Shown here: positions 16,895-25,209 of the stretch, one piece after another
Position numbering within the stretch: the stretch's first letter is position 1
Layout of the letters: each line of letters begins with the position of its first letter
DNA from: Nitriliruptor sp040882055
GTDB lineage: Bacteria > Actinomycetota > Nitriliruptoria > Nitriliruptorales > Nitriliruptoraceae
Assembly: GCA_040882055.1 (NCBI GenBank)
Contig: JBBECA010000082.1
Location: forward strand, 3,538-67,537
Length of the DNA: 64,000 nt
Direction: 5' to 3'
Made by a program: the position numbers and the translations under genes
The notes under the pieces: generated by a model
What the model was told of the DNA's origin: nothing
The model's database searches: none
The model's input: the letters and a program-made list of their open reading frames with translations, nothing else

Positions 16895-16921
16895 CCCGCT
16901 CCGCACGACAGGGAGCCGCAG

Positions 16922-18118
16922 GTGGCGGGACAGGGTCCGGGATCGGTGGGTCGCGTCGCCCTCCTCTGGGACGACCAGCTCGCCGCGTACGACCTCGGCC
17001 CCGGACACCCGTTGGCGCCCGTCCGGGTCGAGCTGACCATCGACCTGATCCGGCGCACGGGCCTGGTCGGCGGGACCGGCGACGGGCCGACCGTGACCGA
17101 GGTGCTGCCAGGCACCTTCGACGAGGCCGAGCTGCTCCGCCTGCACCGTCCCGACTTCGTCGAGGCCGTCCGCCGGAGCTCGGTGGATCCTGGCACCGCG
17201 GTCGACCCGAGCTTCGGCATGGGGCTCGGCGACACGCCGGCGTTCCGTGGCATGCACCACGCCTCGATGCTGGTGTGCGCGGCCACCAAGGAGGCCGCCC
17301 GCCAGGTGTGGGAGGGCGAGGCCGACCACGCGTTCAACCCGGCGGGCGGGCTGCACCACGCGATGCCGGACCGCGCCGCCGGGTTCTGCGTCTACAACGA
17401 TCCGGCCGTCGCCATCGACTGGCTGCTCGAGCACGGGGCCGAGCGGGTCTGTTACGTCGACGTCGACGTCCACCACGGCGACGGTGTCGAGGTGATGTTC
17501 CGCGACGATCCCCGGGTGCTGACCATCTCGCTGCACGAGTCGGGACGGTTCCTGTTCCCGGGCACCGGCGCGCTCGACGACATCGGCGGGGAGGGCGCGA
17601 TCGGCAGCGTCGCGAACCTGCCGCTGCACCCCGGCACGACTGGCGAGGTGTGGCTCGCCGCGTTCGACGAGGTCGTCGACCCGTTGATCCGCGCCTTCGA
17701 CGCCGACGTCCTCGTCACCCAGCTCGGCTGCGACACCCACGCGACCGATCCGCTGGCACACCTCGCGCTCACCGTCGACGACATGGCGGCGATCTACGCC
17801 CGCCTGCACGGGCTCGCGCACGAGGTCCACGCGGGCCGGTGGATCGCCACGGGTGGCGGTGGCTACCAGCTCGCCACCGTGGTCCCACGGGCCTGGACGC
17901 TCGCCTTCGCCGAGATGACCGGACGTTCCCTGCCGATCGACACCCCGATGGGGTGGCGGGAGCGTGTCGCCGACCTGACCTCGGCGCGGGCGCCGACCGC
18001 GTTCACCGACGATCCGGTGCGCCTGTCCCCGCAGCTGCTCGACGGGGCCCGCCGCGCGGCCGAGGCGGCCGTCGCTGGCTGGCGCGAGCTGATCCTGCCG
18101 CGCCACGGCGTGCGCTGA
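16922..18118 (+). CDS. Acetoin utilisation protein AcuC-type deacetylase
   Basis: 398 residues of the arginase/deacetylase fold (class I histone deacetylase-like). Zn and catalytic residues are seen in PAGGLHHAM, GFCVYNDPAVAI, YVDVDVHHGDGVEVMF, LHESGRFLFPGTG and GGGGYQL. AcuC removes acetyl groups from acetyl-CoA synthetase lysines and so controls acetate activation. GTG 16922 is preceded by GGGAG; an upstream in-frame start at 16868 lacks one. No acsA or acuA lies in the window, so the substrate is inferred. Confidence 0.9.
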   Translation: MAGQGPGSVGRVALLWDDQLAAYDLGPGHPLAPVRVELTIDLIRRTGLVGGTGDGPTVTEVLPGTFDEAELLRLHRPDFVEAVRRSSVDPGTAVDPSFGMGLGDTPAFRGMHHASMLVCAATKEAARQVWEGEADHAFNPAGGLHHAMPDRAAGFCVYNDPAVAIDWLLEHGAERVCYVDVDVHHGDGVEVMFRDDPRVLTISLHESGRFLFPGTGALDDIGGEGAIGSVANLPLHPGTTGEVWLAAFDEVVDPLIRAFDADVLVTQLGCDTHATDPLAHLALTVDDMAAIYARLHGLAHEVHAGRWIATGGGGYQLATVVPRAWTLAFAEMTGRSLPIDTPMGWRERVADLTSARAPTAFTDDPVRLSPQLLDGARRAAEAAVAGWRELILPRHGVR

Positions 18119-18249
18119 GCGTCGGCGTCGGTGCGGTCCCCGTCTGTCCGTGTGTGGCGGGCGTTGCTGGCGTGACGCCTGAGGTGCTCGTGCGGTCCGG
18201 TCGTGTCCTGCACGCCGCTGGGGCCTGGCCGCGCCGGTGCCGGCCGGTG

Positions 18250-18255
18250 TAGCGT
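18250..18255 (+). promoter_or_regulatory. Putative -10 (TAGCGT) of the HTH / epimerase / acyltransferase set
   Basis: TAGCGT 59 bases before the GTG at 18315. The rest of the 196-bp gap after acuC shows nothing else recognisable. Confidence 0.35.
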
Positions 18256-18314
18256 CGCCAGCGAGCGGGGCCCGAGGGGCGGGGCCGACCGCCGGACCGG
18301 AGCGAGGACCACCA

Positions 18315-18533
18315 GTGAGCGTGACCCTGTTGACCGCTGCCGAGGTGGCTGACCAGCTGCGCGTCTCGACGATGACCATCTACCGGTTGATCCGGCGTGG
18401 CGAGCTGCCCGCCGTGCGCGTCGGTCGCAACTACCGGGTGCGCCAGGACGAGCTCGAGACCTACCTCGCCGAGCAGATGGTCGATCCGACCGAGCTCGAC
18501 CTCGCCGACCTCGAGGACGACCAGCTCGGGTAG
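18315..18533 (+). CDS. Excisionase-family (MerR-like) small HTH protein
   Basis: 72 residues: LLTAAEVADQLRVSTMTIYR-LIRRGELPAVRVGR-NYRVRQDEL, a minimal winged HTH as in BldC and the mycobacterial Rv0500A family, with an acidic C-terminus. The order HTH / epimerase / acyltransferase is the same as Rv0500A-Rv0501-Rv0502, so this is a conserved chromosomal regulator and not phage excisionase. GTG 18315 follows GCGAGGACC. The target is unknown. Confidence 0.88.
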   Translation: MSVTLLTAAEVADQLRVSTMTIYRLIRRGELPAVRVGRNYRVRQDELETYLAEQMVDPTELDLADLEDDQLG

Positions 18534-18632
18534 GCCGCTCGGACCGCACCTGGTGCGTCCCGGTCGGGAGCGGTCTGGTTCACTCCAGTGCGCTGCACCG
18601 ACCTGCCGCCCGCGCGCTCGAGGGGAGCCGTC

Positions 18633-19694
18633 GTGTCCGATGGCCGACGCGTCCTGATCACCGGCATCGCCGGTCAGCTCGCTGGGCTCGTGGCGCGCGC
18701 ACTCGAGCAGCGTGAGGATGTCCTCGAGATCATCGGTGTGGACATCCGTGAGCCGTCGCACGACCTGTCGCGGACCGAGTTCGTGCGCGCCGACATCCGC
18801 AACCCCCTGGTCGCTCGCATCATCACCGCGTCGGACGTCGACACCGTCCTGCACATGGCCACCACCGCCGCGCCGTCCGCGGCCGGTGGCCGCGCCCGCA
18901 TGAAGGAGCTCAACGTCATCGGGGCGATGCAGCTGCTCGCCGCCTGCCAGAAGGCTCCGTCGCTGCGCCGCTTCGTGCTCAAGTCGACGACCGCGGTCTA
19001 CGGCGCGGCCTACCACGACCCTGCGCTGTTCCGCGAGGACGCCCAGCTGCGTAGCCCCCAGCACGGTTTCGCCAAGGACGCCGTCGAGATCGAGGGCTAC
19101 ACGCGGGCCTTCGGGCGGCGCCGCCCCGACGTCGACCTGACCGTGCTGCGCTTCGCCAACTTCCTCGGAGGCCGGGTCCAGGGCGCGTTCGATGCGATGT
19201 TCTCGCTCCCGGTCGTGCCGACGGTGATGGGTTTCGACCCGCGGTTGCAGTTCGTCCACGAGGAGGACGGGGTCGAGGTGCTGGTGCGGGCCGTCACCGG
19301 TACGCAGCCGGGCACATTCAACGTCGCCGGGCCCGGCGTCCTCTACCTCTCACAGTGCGCCCGCATGGCGGGACGACCGACCGCCCCGGTGCCGGGCCCG
19401 CTGGTCTCAGCGGTCGCGGGCGCCTTCCGTCGCGGGCGCAAGGCCGACGTCGCCAGCGACCAGCTCGAGTTCCTGCGGTACGGCCGTGGCGTCGACACCA
19501 CCCGCCTGGTCGAGGAGTTCGGTTACACCCCGAGGTGGTCGACCCACGCGGCCTTCGAGGACTACCTCGGCCGGCGGCGCATCACCGGCCTGATCGACCG
19601 CGACGAGGTGATCCGCTGGGAACGCGAGCTGTACGACTTCATCCAGCGCAAGGGCCAGGAGCGTTTCCTGGCCGCACAACGCGAGAGGCGGTGA
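18633..19694 (+). CDS. NAD-dependent epimerase/dehydratase family protein
   Basis: 353 residues, extended short-chain dehydrogenase fold. The dinucleotide motif is GIAGQLAG near residue 12 and the VDIREPSHD region marks the NAD(P) ribose site. The expected catalytic YxxxK is not evident; the aligned position reads HGFAKD (HxxxK). Orthologue by context of Rv0501 (galE2). The substrate is unknown, and the altered Tyr makes a standard sugar epimerase reaction doubtful. GTG 18633 follows AGGGGAG. Three bases separate it from the acyltransferase. Confidence 0.82.
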   Translation: MSDGRRVLITGIAGQLAGLVARALEQREDVLEIIGVDIREPSHDLSRTEFVRADIRNPLVARIITASDVDTVLHMATTAAPSAAGGRARMKELNVIGAMQLLAACQKAPSLRRFVLKSTTAVYGAAYHDPALFREDAQLRSPQHGFAKDAVEIEGYTRAFGRRRPDVDLTVLRFANFLGGRVQGAFDAMFSLPVVPTVMGFDPRLQFVHEEDGVEVLVRAVTGTQPGTFNVAGPGVLYLSQCARMAGRPTAPVPGPLVSAVAGAFRRGRKADVASDQLEFLRYGRGVDTTRLVEEFGYTPRWSTHAAFEDYLGRRRITGLIDRDEVIRWERELYDFIQRKGQERFLAAQRERR

Positions 19695-19697
19695 CCG

Positions 19698-20855
19698 GTG
19701 GCTGAGGACGCGACGGCCCGTGAGGCCGAGGTCATCTCCATGGATCAGGAACGTGCGGCACGCCGCAGCACCGCCGATGGGCGCCCACGTTGCGCGGCGC
19801 TGACGGTCGACGGCCGGGCCTGCCGCAACTACGCGGTCGCCGATGGCCGTTGCCGCGTCCACGCGCTCGAGGGATCGGCCGCACCGCACGAGCCGGTCGA
19901 GGCCCCGGACCGGGTCGGCGACGCGGCCCGGGCCCGCCTCGACGCCGAGGTCTCGCGACGCGGCTGGGCGCCCGCCGTGGACGCCCTGGAGGCGCTCCGA
20001 GACGTGTCCGGCGACCGCTTCCTCGACCACGTCCGCGACGCGGCGGCGTTCCTCCGTCGCCGGCTGACCGGCGACTACCCGATCGACGACTACGGCTTCG
20101 ACCGGGACCTGACCGAATCGATCCTCATGCCGCTGCTGCGGCCGCTGCACCGCCACTACTGGCGGGTCAGCTCCCACGGCATCGAGCACCTGCCGCGTGA
20201 GGGTGGCGGACTCGTGGTCGCCAACCACGCCGGGACGCTGCCCGTCGACGCGATGATCGCCCGGCTCGACATCCTCGAACACACCGGACGTCACGCCCGC
20301 GAGCTCGCCGCGGACCTGGTGTTCCGCACGCCGTACGTCGCGGCGCTCGGGCGAAAGACCGGTGCGACGCTCGCCTCCGGCGACGACGCCGACCGTCTGC
20401 TGTCCTCGGGCGAGCTCGTGGCGGTGTGGCCCGAGGGGTTCAAGGGCATCGGCAAGCCGTGGAAGGACCGCTACAAGCTGCAGCGCTTCGGGCGGGGCGG
20501 CTTCGTGGCCACCGCGCTCCGGGCGCAGGCGCCGATCATCCCCACCGCCATCGTCGGGTCGGAGGAGATCTACCCGATGATCTACGACCTGCGGGTGGTC
20601 GCCCGGCTTCTCGGTCTGCCGTACTTCCCGGTCGTCCCCCAGATGTTCGCCCTGCCCGTCCTCGGCCCGCTCGCGCTGCTACCGCTGCCGAGCAAGTGGA
20701 TCATCGAGTACGGCGAGCCGATCGACACCACCGAGTACGGCCCCGACGCGGCCGACGACCCGATGGCGGTCTTCGACCTGACCGACCGGGTGCGCGACAC
20801 CATCCAGCAGATGCTGCTGCGCAACCTCATGGGGCGGCGCTCGGTCTTCCTCTAG
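19698..20855 (+). CDS. PlsC-like acyltransferase with N-terminal Cys motif
   Basis: 385 residues. The C-terminal ~240 form an acylglycerophosphate acyltransferase domain: VVANHAGTLPVDAM (His-x6-Asp, where most PlsC proteins have x4), VWPEGFKGIGKPW and PIIPTAIVGSEEIYP. The N-terminus has RCAALTVDGRACRN plus GRCRVH, a Cys-x10-Cys-...-Cys-x2-His mini-motif resembling DUF5763. Rv0502-type proteins share the same place after the epimerase. Probably acylates a glycerolipid precursor at the inner membrane face. The following intergenic region has a strong bidirectional hairpin. Confidence 0.85.
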   Translation: MAEDATAREAEVISMDQERAARRSTADGRPRCAALTVDGRACRNYAVADGRCRVHALEGSAAPHEPVEAPDRVGDAARARLDAEVSRRGWAPAVDALEALRDVSGDRFLDHVRDAAAFLRRRLTGDYPIDDYGFDRDLTESILMPLLRPLHRHYWRVSSHGIEHLPREGGGLVVANHAGTLPVDAMIARLDILEHTGRHARELAADLVFRTPYVAALGRKTGATLASGDDADRLLSSGELVAVWPEGFKGIGKPWKDRYKLQRFGRGGFVATALRAQAPIIPTAIVGSEEIYPMIYDLRVVARLLGLPYFPVVPQMFALPVLGPLALLPLPSKWIIEYGEPIDTTEYGPDAADDPMAVFDLTDRVRDTIQQMLLRNLMGRRSVFL

Positions 20856-20964
20856 ACCTGCTCGTCCCGGCGCTCTGGGCCAGCCCGTCACGGGTGCCCA
20901 GCCATCGTGAGCTGACGCCGACGCTCCTCGCGTCCCCGGAGCGTCGGCCGGAGGTCGAACGCCA

Positions 20965-21003
20965 ACGACGGAGGGCGGGCCATCTCGGCCCGCCCTCCGT
21001 CGT
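20965..21003. terminator. Strong bidirectional terminator hairpin
   Basis: A perfect 17-bp stem (20965-20981 with 20987-21003, core GGAGGGCGGGCC) and a five-base loop ATCTC, placed between the convergent acyltransferase and surface-protein genes. It would serve both strands. Confidence 0.85.
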
Positions 21004-21016
21004 ACCTACCTGTCGA

Positions 21017-22645
21017 TCAGCGGCGACGGAGCGCCGCTGCGGCACCGAGGGCGGCGAGCCCGAGGAGCCCGACACCGGCACCCGTGCGCGGCAGGTCGAC
21101 CGGCGCGGCTGGCGTCACCGGAGTCGGGTCCTCCGGGTCGGAGGTCGGCGGCGCCGGCGGCGTGATACCCGCCGGTTCGGCGTTGACACCGACGGCGGTC
21201 TCGCCACCGGCCACGACGACCTCGATGTCGCCCAGCGGGGAGTCGTCGAGCTCGCTGAAGGCCAGCGTGCGCACGATCACGAACGGTGACGTGGAGGCCG
21301 TGGTGCCAGCCCCCTCGATCGGTCCGAGGTTGGCCTCACCGCCGGTGACCAGCGTGGTGCTCAGCGCGGCGGCGAGCTCGTCGAGGCCGTCGAACAGCGG
21401 CTGGAGCGACCCGTCGAGGGTGTCGTCCTGCAGGATGCTGTCCAGGACGCCGACGTCGCCGATCGGCTCGCCGTCCAGCAGCAGCTGGGCGAGCTGCTGA
21501 TCGGTGTTGCAGGTCTCGGCCGTGAGCGGCGTGACGCTGGCGTCACGCGTCGCGGTCGAGCCGTCGGAGGTGGCGGTGGAGGTGTGGGTCTGGTCGGCGC
21601 ACCCGACGCCGGCGAGGTTGAGCCCGGCCAGCGAGGCCGTCGCGGTCGCGGTGATGGACCCGTCGCCCTGGGTGACCTCGGCGGTCGCCTCAGCGAGGTC
21701 GAGGTCGACCAGCGGCACGTCGAGCTCCAGCGGGTTCGCGACCTGCAGGATCGGGGTCTCCGAGTCGCAGTTGTCCACGGTGTACCCGAGGCCGGTGAGG
21801 ACCGGGCACAGCAGCTGGTTGGTCTCGCCGACCCCCTCGTTCAGCGGGTTGAGCACCTCGTCGAGGGCGTCGCGCAGCTGTCCGTCCGTGTCGCCCTGGG
21901 CGACGAGGTTGGCCAGCGAGATGTTGAGGCCGGTGAACTTGACGTGCGCGAACGCACGCTCGTCGGTCTCCTCGCAGTCGACGCCAGCGAGCGTCAGGGT
22001 GAGGAAGGGCTCCCCGTCCGGCGGGATGGCGACATCCATCGGCCCGCCCTGGCAGGCGCCAGGCTGGTCCGCTGGGTCCGAGGCCAGCAGCAGGGTGGTG
22101 ATGAACGCGTTGGCCTCGGAGGAGATGTCCTCACCAGCGGCGGCTCGTTCGAGGCTGGCTTCGACCGAACCGAGGTCGATGCGGATGCCCTGGGCGTCAC
22201 TCCCGTCGACCGGCGAGGAGCCGGCGATGCCGAGCCCCTCGAGGACCGGGGCCAACCCGTCAGCGAGCTCGGCGGGCAGGCCGACGAAGACGATGGCGCT
22301 GTCCGCCTCGGCGTACCCGGAGAAGCCGCCGATGCCGGCCTCGGGGATCTCGCCGTCGGGGGCTCCCCCGGCGGTGGCGTCGCCGTCCTCGGCCGCGCCG
22401 TCGTCCTGACCCGCGAGTGCCTCCTCGAGCGGACCGACGACCTCGTCGAGGGGCGTGTCCTCGGGGAGCCCGAGCTCCTCGAGCAGATCGGCGAGCTGCT
22501 GTGGATCGAGCTCCTCGAGTTCATCCACGCCAGGCAGCTCGTCACCGCCGGGCAGTTGGGCGGCAGCGGGGCCGACGGTCATCATCAGCAGCGTCGTGGC
22601 CGCGAACGTCGCGGTCGCCGTGCGCCAAGCGCGGGTTCTGTTCAT
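21017..22645 (-). CDS. Secreted surface protein with LPXTG-type anchor
   Basis: 542 residues. Sec signal peptide at the start (hydrophobic TATFAATTLLMMTVGPAAAQ, cleavage after AAA). The mature protein is acidic, rich in Asp/Glu/Gly and Thr, with several Cys that could pair. The C-terminus has the complete sorting signal: Pro-rich linker, LPRTG, hydrophobic stretch GVGLLGLAALGAAAALRRR. It should be linked to the cell wall by a sortase, none of which is encoded here. No catalytic motif was recognised. ATG 22645 lies ten bases after GGAGG. It follows the ECF sigma/DUF5667 genes on the same strand but with 256 bp between, so it may have its own promoter. Confidence 0.82.
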   Translation of the reverse strand: MNRTRAWRTATATFAATTLLMMTVGPAAAQLPGGDELPGVDELEELDPQQLADLLEELGLPEDTPLDEVVGPLEEALAGQDDGAAEDGDATAGGAPDGEIPEAGIGGFSGYAEADSAIVFVGLPAELADGLAPVLEGLGIAGSSPVDGSDAQGIRIDLGSVEASLERAAAGEDISSEANAFITTLLLASDPADQPGACQGGPMDVAIPPDGEPFLTLTLAGVDCEETDERAFAHVKFTGLNISLANLVAQGDTDGQLRDALDEVLNPLNEGVGETNQLLCPVLTGLGYTVDNCDSETPILQVANPLELDVPLVDLDLAEATAEVTQGDGSITATATASLAGLNLAGVGCADQTHTSTATSDGSTATRDASVTPLTAETCNTDQQLAQLLLDGEPIGDVGVLDSILQDDTLDGSLQPLFDGLDELAAALSTTLVTGGEANLGPIEGAGTTASTSPFVIVRTLAFSELDDSPLGDIEVVVAGGETAVGVNAEPAGITPPAPPTSDPEDPTPVTPAAPVDLPRTGAGVGLLGLAALGAAAALRRR

Positions 22646-22694
22646 CCCCCGGTGCCTCCATGTTGGGATCTGGTACGTCCGGTCGAGGGCCATC

Positions 22695-22729
22695 GTCCGA
22701 ACGGACGGTCCACTCGCGTTCGGACCCTA
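22695..22729 (-). promoter_or_regulatory. Inverted repeat next to a TAGGGT hexamer, upstream of the surface protein
   Basis: Arms GTCCGAAC (22695-22702) and GTTCGGAC (22718-22725), separated by 15 bases, abut TAGGGT on the minus strand (22729-22724). This could be a promoter with an operator for the surface-protein gene. No known regulator site was recognised; the rest of 22646-22901 holds nothing I can name. Confidence 0.3.
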
Positions 22730-22901
22730 CAACGACCATCGGTCCCGGGCGGGACGGACGCGAGCGCCTTCGGGGTGCGGTGAGCGTCGGGCGCACGTAC
22801 CTCCGGTCACGCGAACCTCCGGATGGCCCCGCGATCGAGCGTTCCGAGGGCACAGGTGGCCAGTACAGCGCGCTCGCGGGGTGTACGCCCGGATGGGCGG
22901 A

Positions 22902-24119
22902 TCAGTTCCCGCCGAGCAGATCGTCGAGACCCTCGGTGGTGTCATCGAGCGCGTCGCCGATGCCGCCGGTCATATCGTCGAGCGTGTCGCCGATGCCGTC
23001 GGTCACGTCGTCGAGCGCCTCATCGGTCTCGTCCACCACGTCGTCGACGGTGTCACCGCTGTCGTCGAGCAGCTCCTCGGCACCGTCCACGACACCGCCG
23101 ACGGCGTCGTCGACGCTCTCACCGAGATCGTCGAGTGGTCCTGGGAGGCGCGGTACGACCGTGCGCACGTCGCCGTCCTGGTCCGTGGAGCCTCCGCCGT
23201 CGGGGAGGGGCAGCTCCGGGGAGGTCGAACCCTCACCCGCGGTGCCGATGTCGGCCCCGGTCCCGGTATCGCCCGGATCGTCCCCCGAGCCGGACGGTCC
23301 GGCTGGTGCGGCGGGGAGCGGGTCCGACCGCAGGAGCTCGGCGATCAGGTCTCCGCCGGAGGCCGAGGCGACCGATCCGCTGAACTCGTGTCCGGCGAGC
23401 AGCTCGGACCGGATCGTGCGGAGCGTCGCGAGCGAGTCCTCGGCGTGCGGCCGGACCGTGACCGGAAGCTCGTCGAAGACCGCCACGATCCCACGGGCCT
23501 GCTGCTCGGTGAAGACCGCGACCTCGTCGAGGAGCGCGTCCTCGCCCGAGCGCTCAGCGACGCGCACCAGCGCCTCGGCACCTTCGAGGGAACGGGCGTC
23601 CATGCGGGCCAAGGTGTCGACGAGGGCCTCGTCACGGACGTCGCCGCGCTCGATGGCGCCGGCGACCTCCTCGAGCCGTTCGGCCGCCAGGGCGAGGTGG
23701 AGCCGTCCCTGTTCGGTGAGGTCCCCGGCCACAGCGACACGGACCGACTCGGTGGCCTGCTTCACGGTGTAGAGCGCATCGCCGGGTAGCGCGTCCTGGG
23801 CGGCGACCGCGACCCCGCTGGTCCCGATGAGCGCGGAGGCGACGCCGGTGGCGACGGCGACGCGGCGGCGCGTCCGGCGGGTACCCACGCGTGCGTCGGC
23901 AGCCTCGTGCAGGTCGTTGTGCACCTCGGCCAGGACGCGGGTGCGGATCCGGTCGCGGGCTTCGGCTTCGAGCACCGGGATGGTCAGCTCGGTGGTGACG
24001 GTCGTCGCCAGCGTGGCGAGGTTGCGCACGTCGCGAGGCGCATCTGCGAGGTCGAGCGAGCCCTCGAGCAGCTGCTCGAGCTGGTCCGCCCGGACCCGCC
24101 GGTCGTTCAGCTTCACCAC
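22902..24119 (-). CDS. DUF5667 membrane protein, likely anti-sigma partner
   Basis: 405 residues. A cytoplasmic N-terminal helical region (~1-65), a basic patch TRRTRRR, one membrane segment (VAVATGVASALIGTSGVAVA), a DUF5667 extracytoplasmic helical domain, then a low-complexity tail that ends in repeated acidic amphipathic segments (DDVTDGIGDTLDDM, GGIGDALDDTTEG). It lies directly downstream of an ECF sigma gene, an arrangement like bldN-rsbN, so it probably holds that sigma factor at the membrane. GTG 24119 has GGGGAGA seven bases upstream; a longer frame starts at 24248, 13 bp after the sigma stop, but lacks a ribosome binding site. Confidence 0.78.
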   Translation of the reverse strand: MVKLNDRRVRADQLEQLLEGSLDLADAPRDVRNLATLATTVTTELTIPVLEAEARDRIRTRVLAEVHNDLHEAADARVGTRRTRRRVAVATGVASALIGTSGVAVAAQDALPGDALYTVKQATESVRVAVAGDLTEQGRLHLALAAERLEEVAGAIERGDVRDEALVDTLARMDARSLEGAEALVRVAERSGEDALLDEVAVFTEQQARGIVAVFDELPVTVRPHAEDSLATLRTIRSELLAGHEFSGSVASASGGDLIAELLRSDPLPAAPAGPSGSGDDPGDTGTGADIGTAGEGSTSPELPLPDGGGSTDQDGDVRTVVPRLPGPLDDLGESVDDAVGGVVDGAEELLDDSGDTVDDVVDETDEALDDVTDGIGDTLDDMTGGIGDALDDTTEGLDDLLGGN

Positions 24120-24261
24120 CTCGGGATCTCCCCACGTGTGCGCCGGTGGTCCCACCGGCCCGCCGGCTCGCACGGAGTCGACACCGACGTCAACGACGGG
24201 GGACGGACCAGGTGACGCCGCACGGTCGGCGACGTCCGCGGGTCGCACGGCAGGGAGCGGT

Positions 24262-24933
24262 TCACCGCAGCACCACCAGGACCGACAGGAGTCCGGTCAG
24301 GCCCGTCGCGGCCAGCTTGGAGAGCTCGGGGTGGTCCTTGACCGCCGCCGCCAGGGCCTTGAGGGCCCGGTACTGCAACGCCTTGGTCGCGCCCGTGGTG
24401 CGGTCCATGACGGTGGCCGTCTCGGTCACCGACAGGTCGTGCACGAAGCGGAGCTCGATGACCTCGCGGTGCTCGTCCTTCAGCGCCTCGAGCGCGGTCC
24501 CGAGGGCCCGGGCGAGGTCGCGAGCGACGGCGACCCGTTCGGGATCGTCGGTGCCAGCGTGCATCGGCGCGGGTTCGCGGACCTCGTCGGTGGTCCGTTC
24601 GAGCCGGAAACGTGCGGACTTGAAGTGGTCGTGGACGCGGTTGCGAGCGATGGTGGTGATCCACGCGCCGAGGTCGACGCCCTGCCACTCGAAGGTGGAC
24701 AGGCGGCGGAAGGCGCGCAGGAAGACGTCGCCGACGAGATCCTCGGCGAGCTGACGGTGCCCGACGCGGCGGTAGACGTAGGCGAAGATCTGGTCGACGT
24801 ACCGGTCGTAGAGCGCCGCGAAGGCTTCGGCGTCGCCGGTGCGGGCGCGAGCGACCAACTCGACGAGCTCGGGGTCGATCGCGGCCGAGCCATCGGTCGG
24901 GTTCGACGTGGTCGCCGTCGCGTCGACGCTCAC
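24262..24933 (-). CDS. ECF-type RNA polymerase sigma factor with hydrophobic C-terminal tail
   Basis: 223 residues. Region 2 (FAALYDRYVDQIFAYVYRRV and LAEDLVGDVFLRAF) and region 4 (ALEALKDEHREVIELRFVHD, then TVMDRTTGATKALQYRALKAL) are complete; the link between them is long. Unusually it ends in LAATGLTGLLSVLVVLR, a ~16-residue hydrophobic stretch that could touch the membrane or the anti-sigma. GTG 24933 overlaps the stop of a 30-codon membrane peptide gene. The DUF5667 protein follows. By context it resembles BldN-group sigma factors of developing actinobacteria; the regulon is unknown. Confidence 0.88.
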   Translation of the reverse strand: MSVDATATTSNPTDGSAAIDPELVELVARARTGDAEAFAALYDRYVDQIFAYVYRRVGHRQLAEDLVGDVFLRAFRRLSTFEWQGVDLGAWITTIARNRVHDHFKSARFRLERTTDEVREPAPMHAGTDDPERVAVARDLARALGTALEALKDEHREVIELRFVHDLSVTETATVMDRTTGATKALQYRALKALAAAVKDHPELSKLAATGLTGLLSVLVVLR

Positions 24934-25022
24934 AGCGCCGCCGATCGGCTCAGCTGGACGGCGGCCGCGGCGATGATGATCACCAGCAACAGCACGAGCG
25001 CGATGGAGGTGGCTGATCGCAC
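24930..25022 (-). CDS. 30-residue single-pass membrane peptide upstream of the ECF sigma gene
   Basis: A very short frame with an excellent ribosome binding site (GGAGGTGA four bases before GTG 25022). It codes for one membrane helix (IALVLLLVIIIAAAAVQL) with short flanks, and its TGA overlaps the sigma start as GTGA. The strength of the site and the overlap argue that it is translated and couples sigma synthesis to its own translation. Function unknown; it may be a leader peptide or a membrane partner of the sigma/DUF5667 pair. Confidence 0.6.
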   Translation of the reverse strand: MRSATSIALVLLLVIIIAAAAVQLSRSAAL

Positions 25023-25048
25023 GTCACCTCCAGGATCGGACGTCGCCT

Positions 25049-25097
25049 CGGGCGTCAGGGGGACGCCCGGGATCGTCGGGTACCACGAAGTATGGTA
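25049..25097 (-). promoter_or_regulatory. Promoter-like TACCAT and leader hairpin of the sigma operon
   Basis: On the minus strand TACCAT (25097-25092) is followed by a leader with a perfect 8-bp stem (25062-25069 with 25049-25056, arms CGGGCGTC / GACGCCCG) before the ribosome binding site of the membrane peptide. The hairpin is seen; its role is inferred. Confidence 0.35.
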
Positions 25098-25209
25098 GGG
25101 CACGGCCACCCGGCCGTCGCTCGCTCGGATGGCCCATCTCCGGACCACCTGAAGTGACTAGTCAGCGCCCCGTGGACCCGGTCGGGGTCGCCACTGTGCG
25201 CGGCGAGCG

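Noticed and set aside
15377..18379. 1000-codon minus-strand frame across the ABC and AcuC genes
   Set aside because: Covers three well-supported plus-strand genes; composition is that of a high-GC antisense frame, with no domain.
18315..18533. Excisionase-like HTH as a mobile element marker
   Set aside because: No integrase, attachment repeats or tRNA nearby; the gene sits in a conserved chromosomal block with the epimerase and acyltransferase.
18534..18632. A small ribosomal-type (AURKAIP1/COX24-like) basic peptide gene, as found between the HTH and epimerase genes of mycobacteria
   Set aside because: The 99-bp gap was read on the plus strand and contains no Lys/Arg-rich frame.
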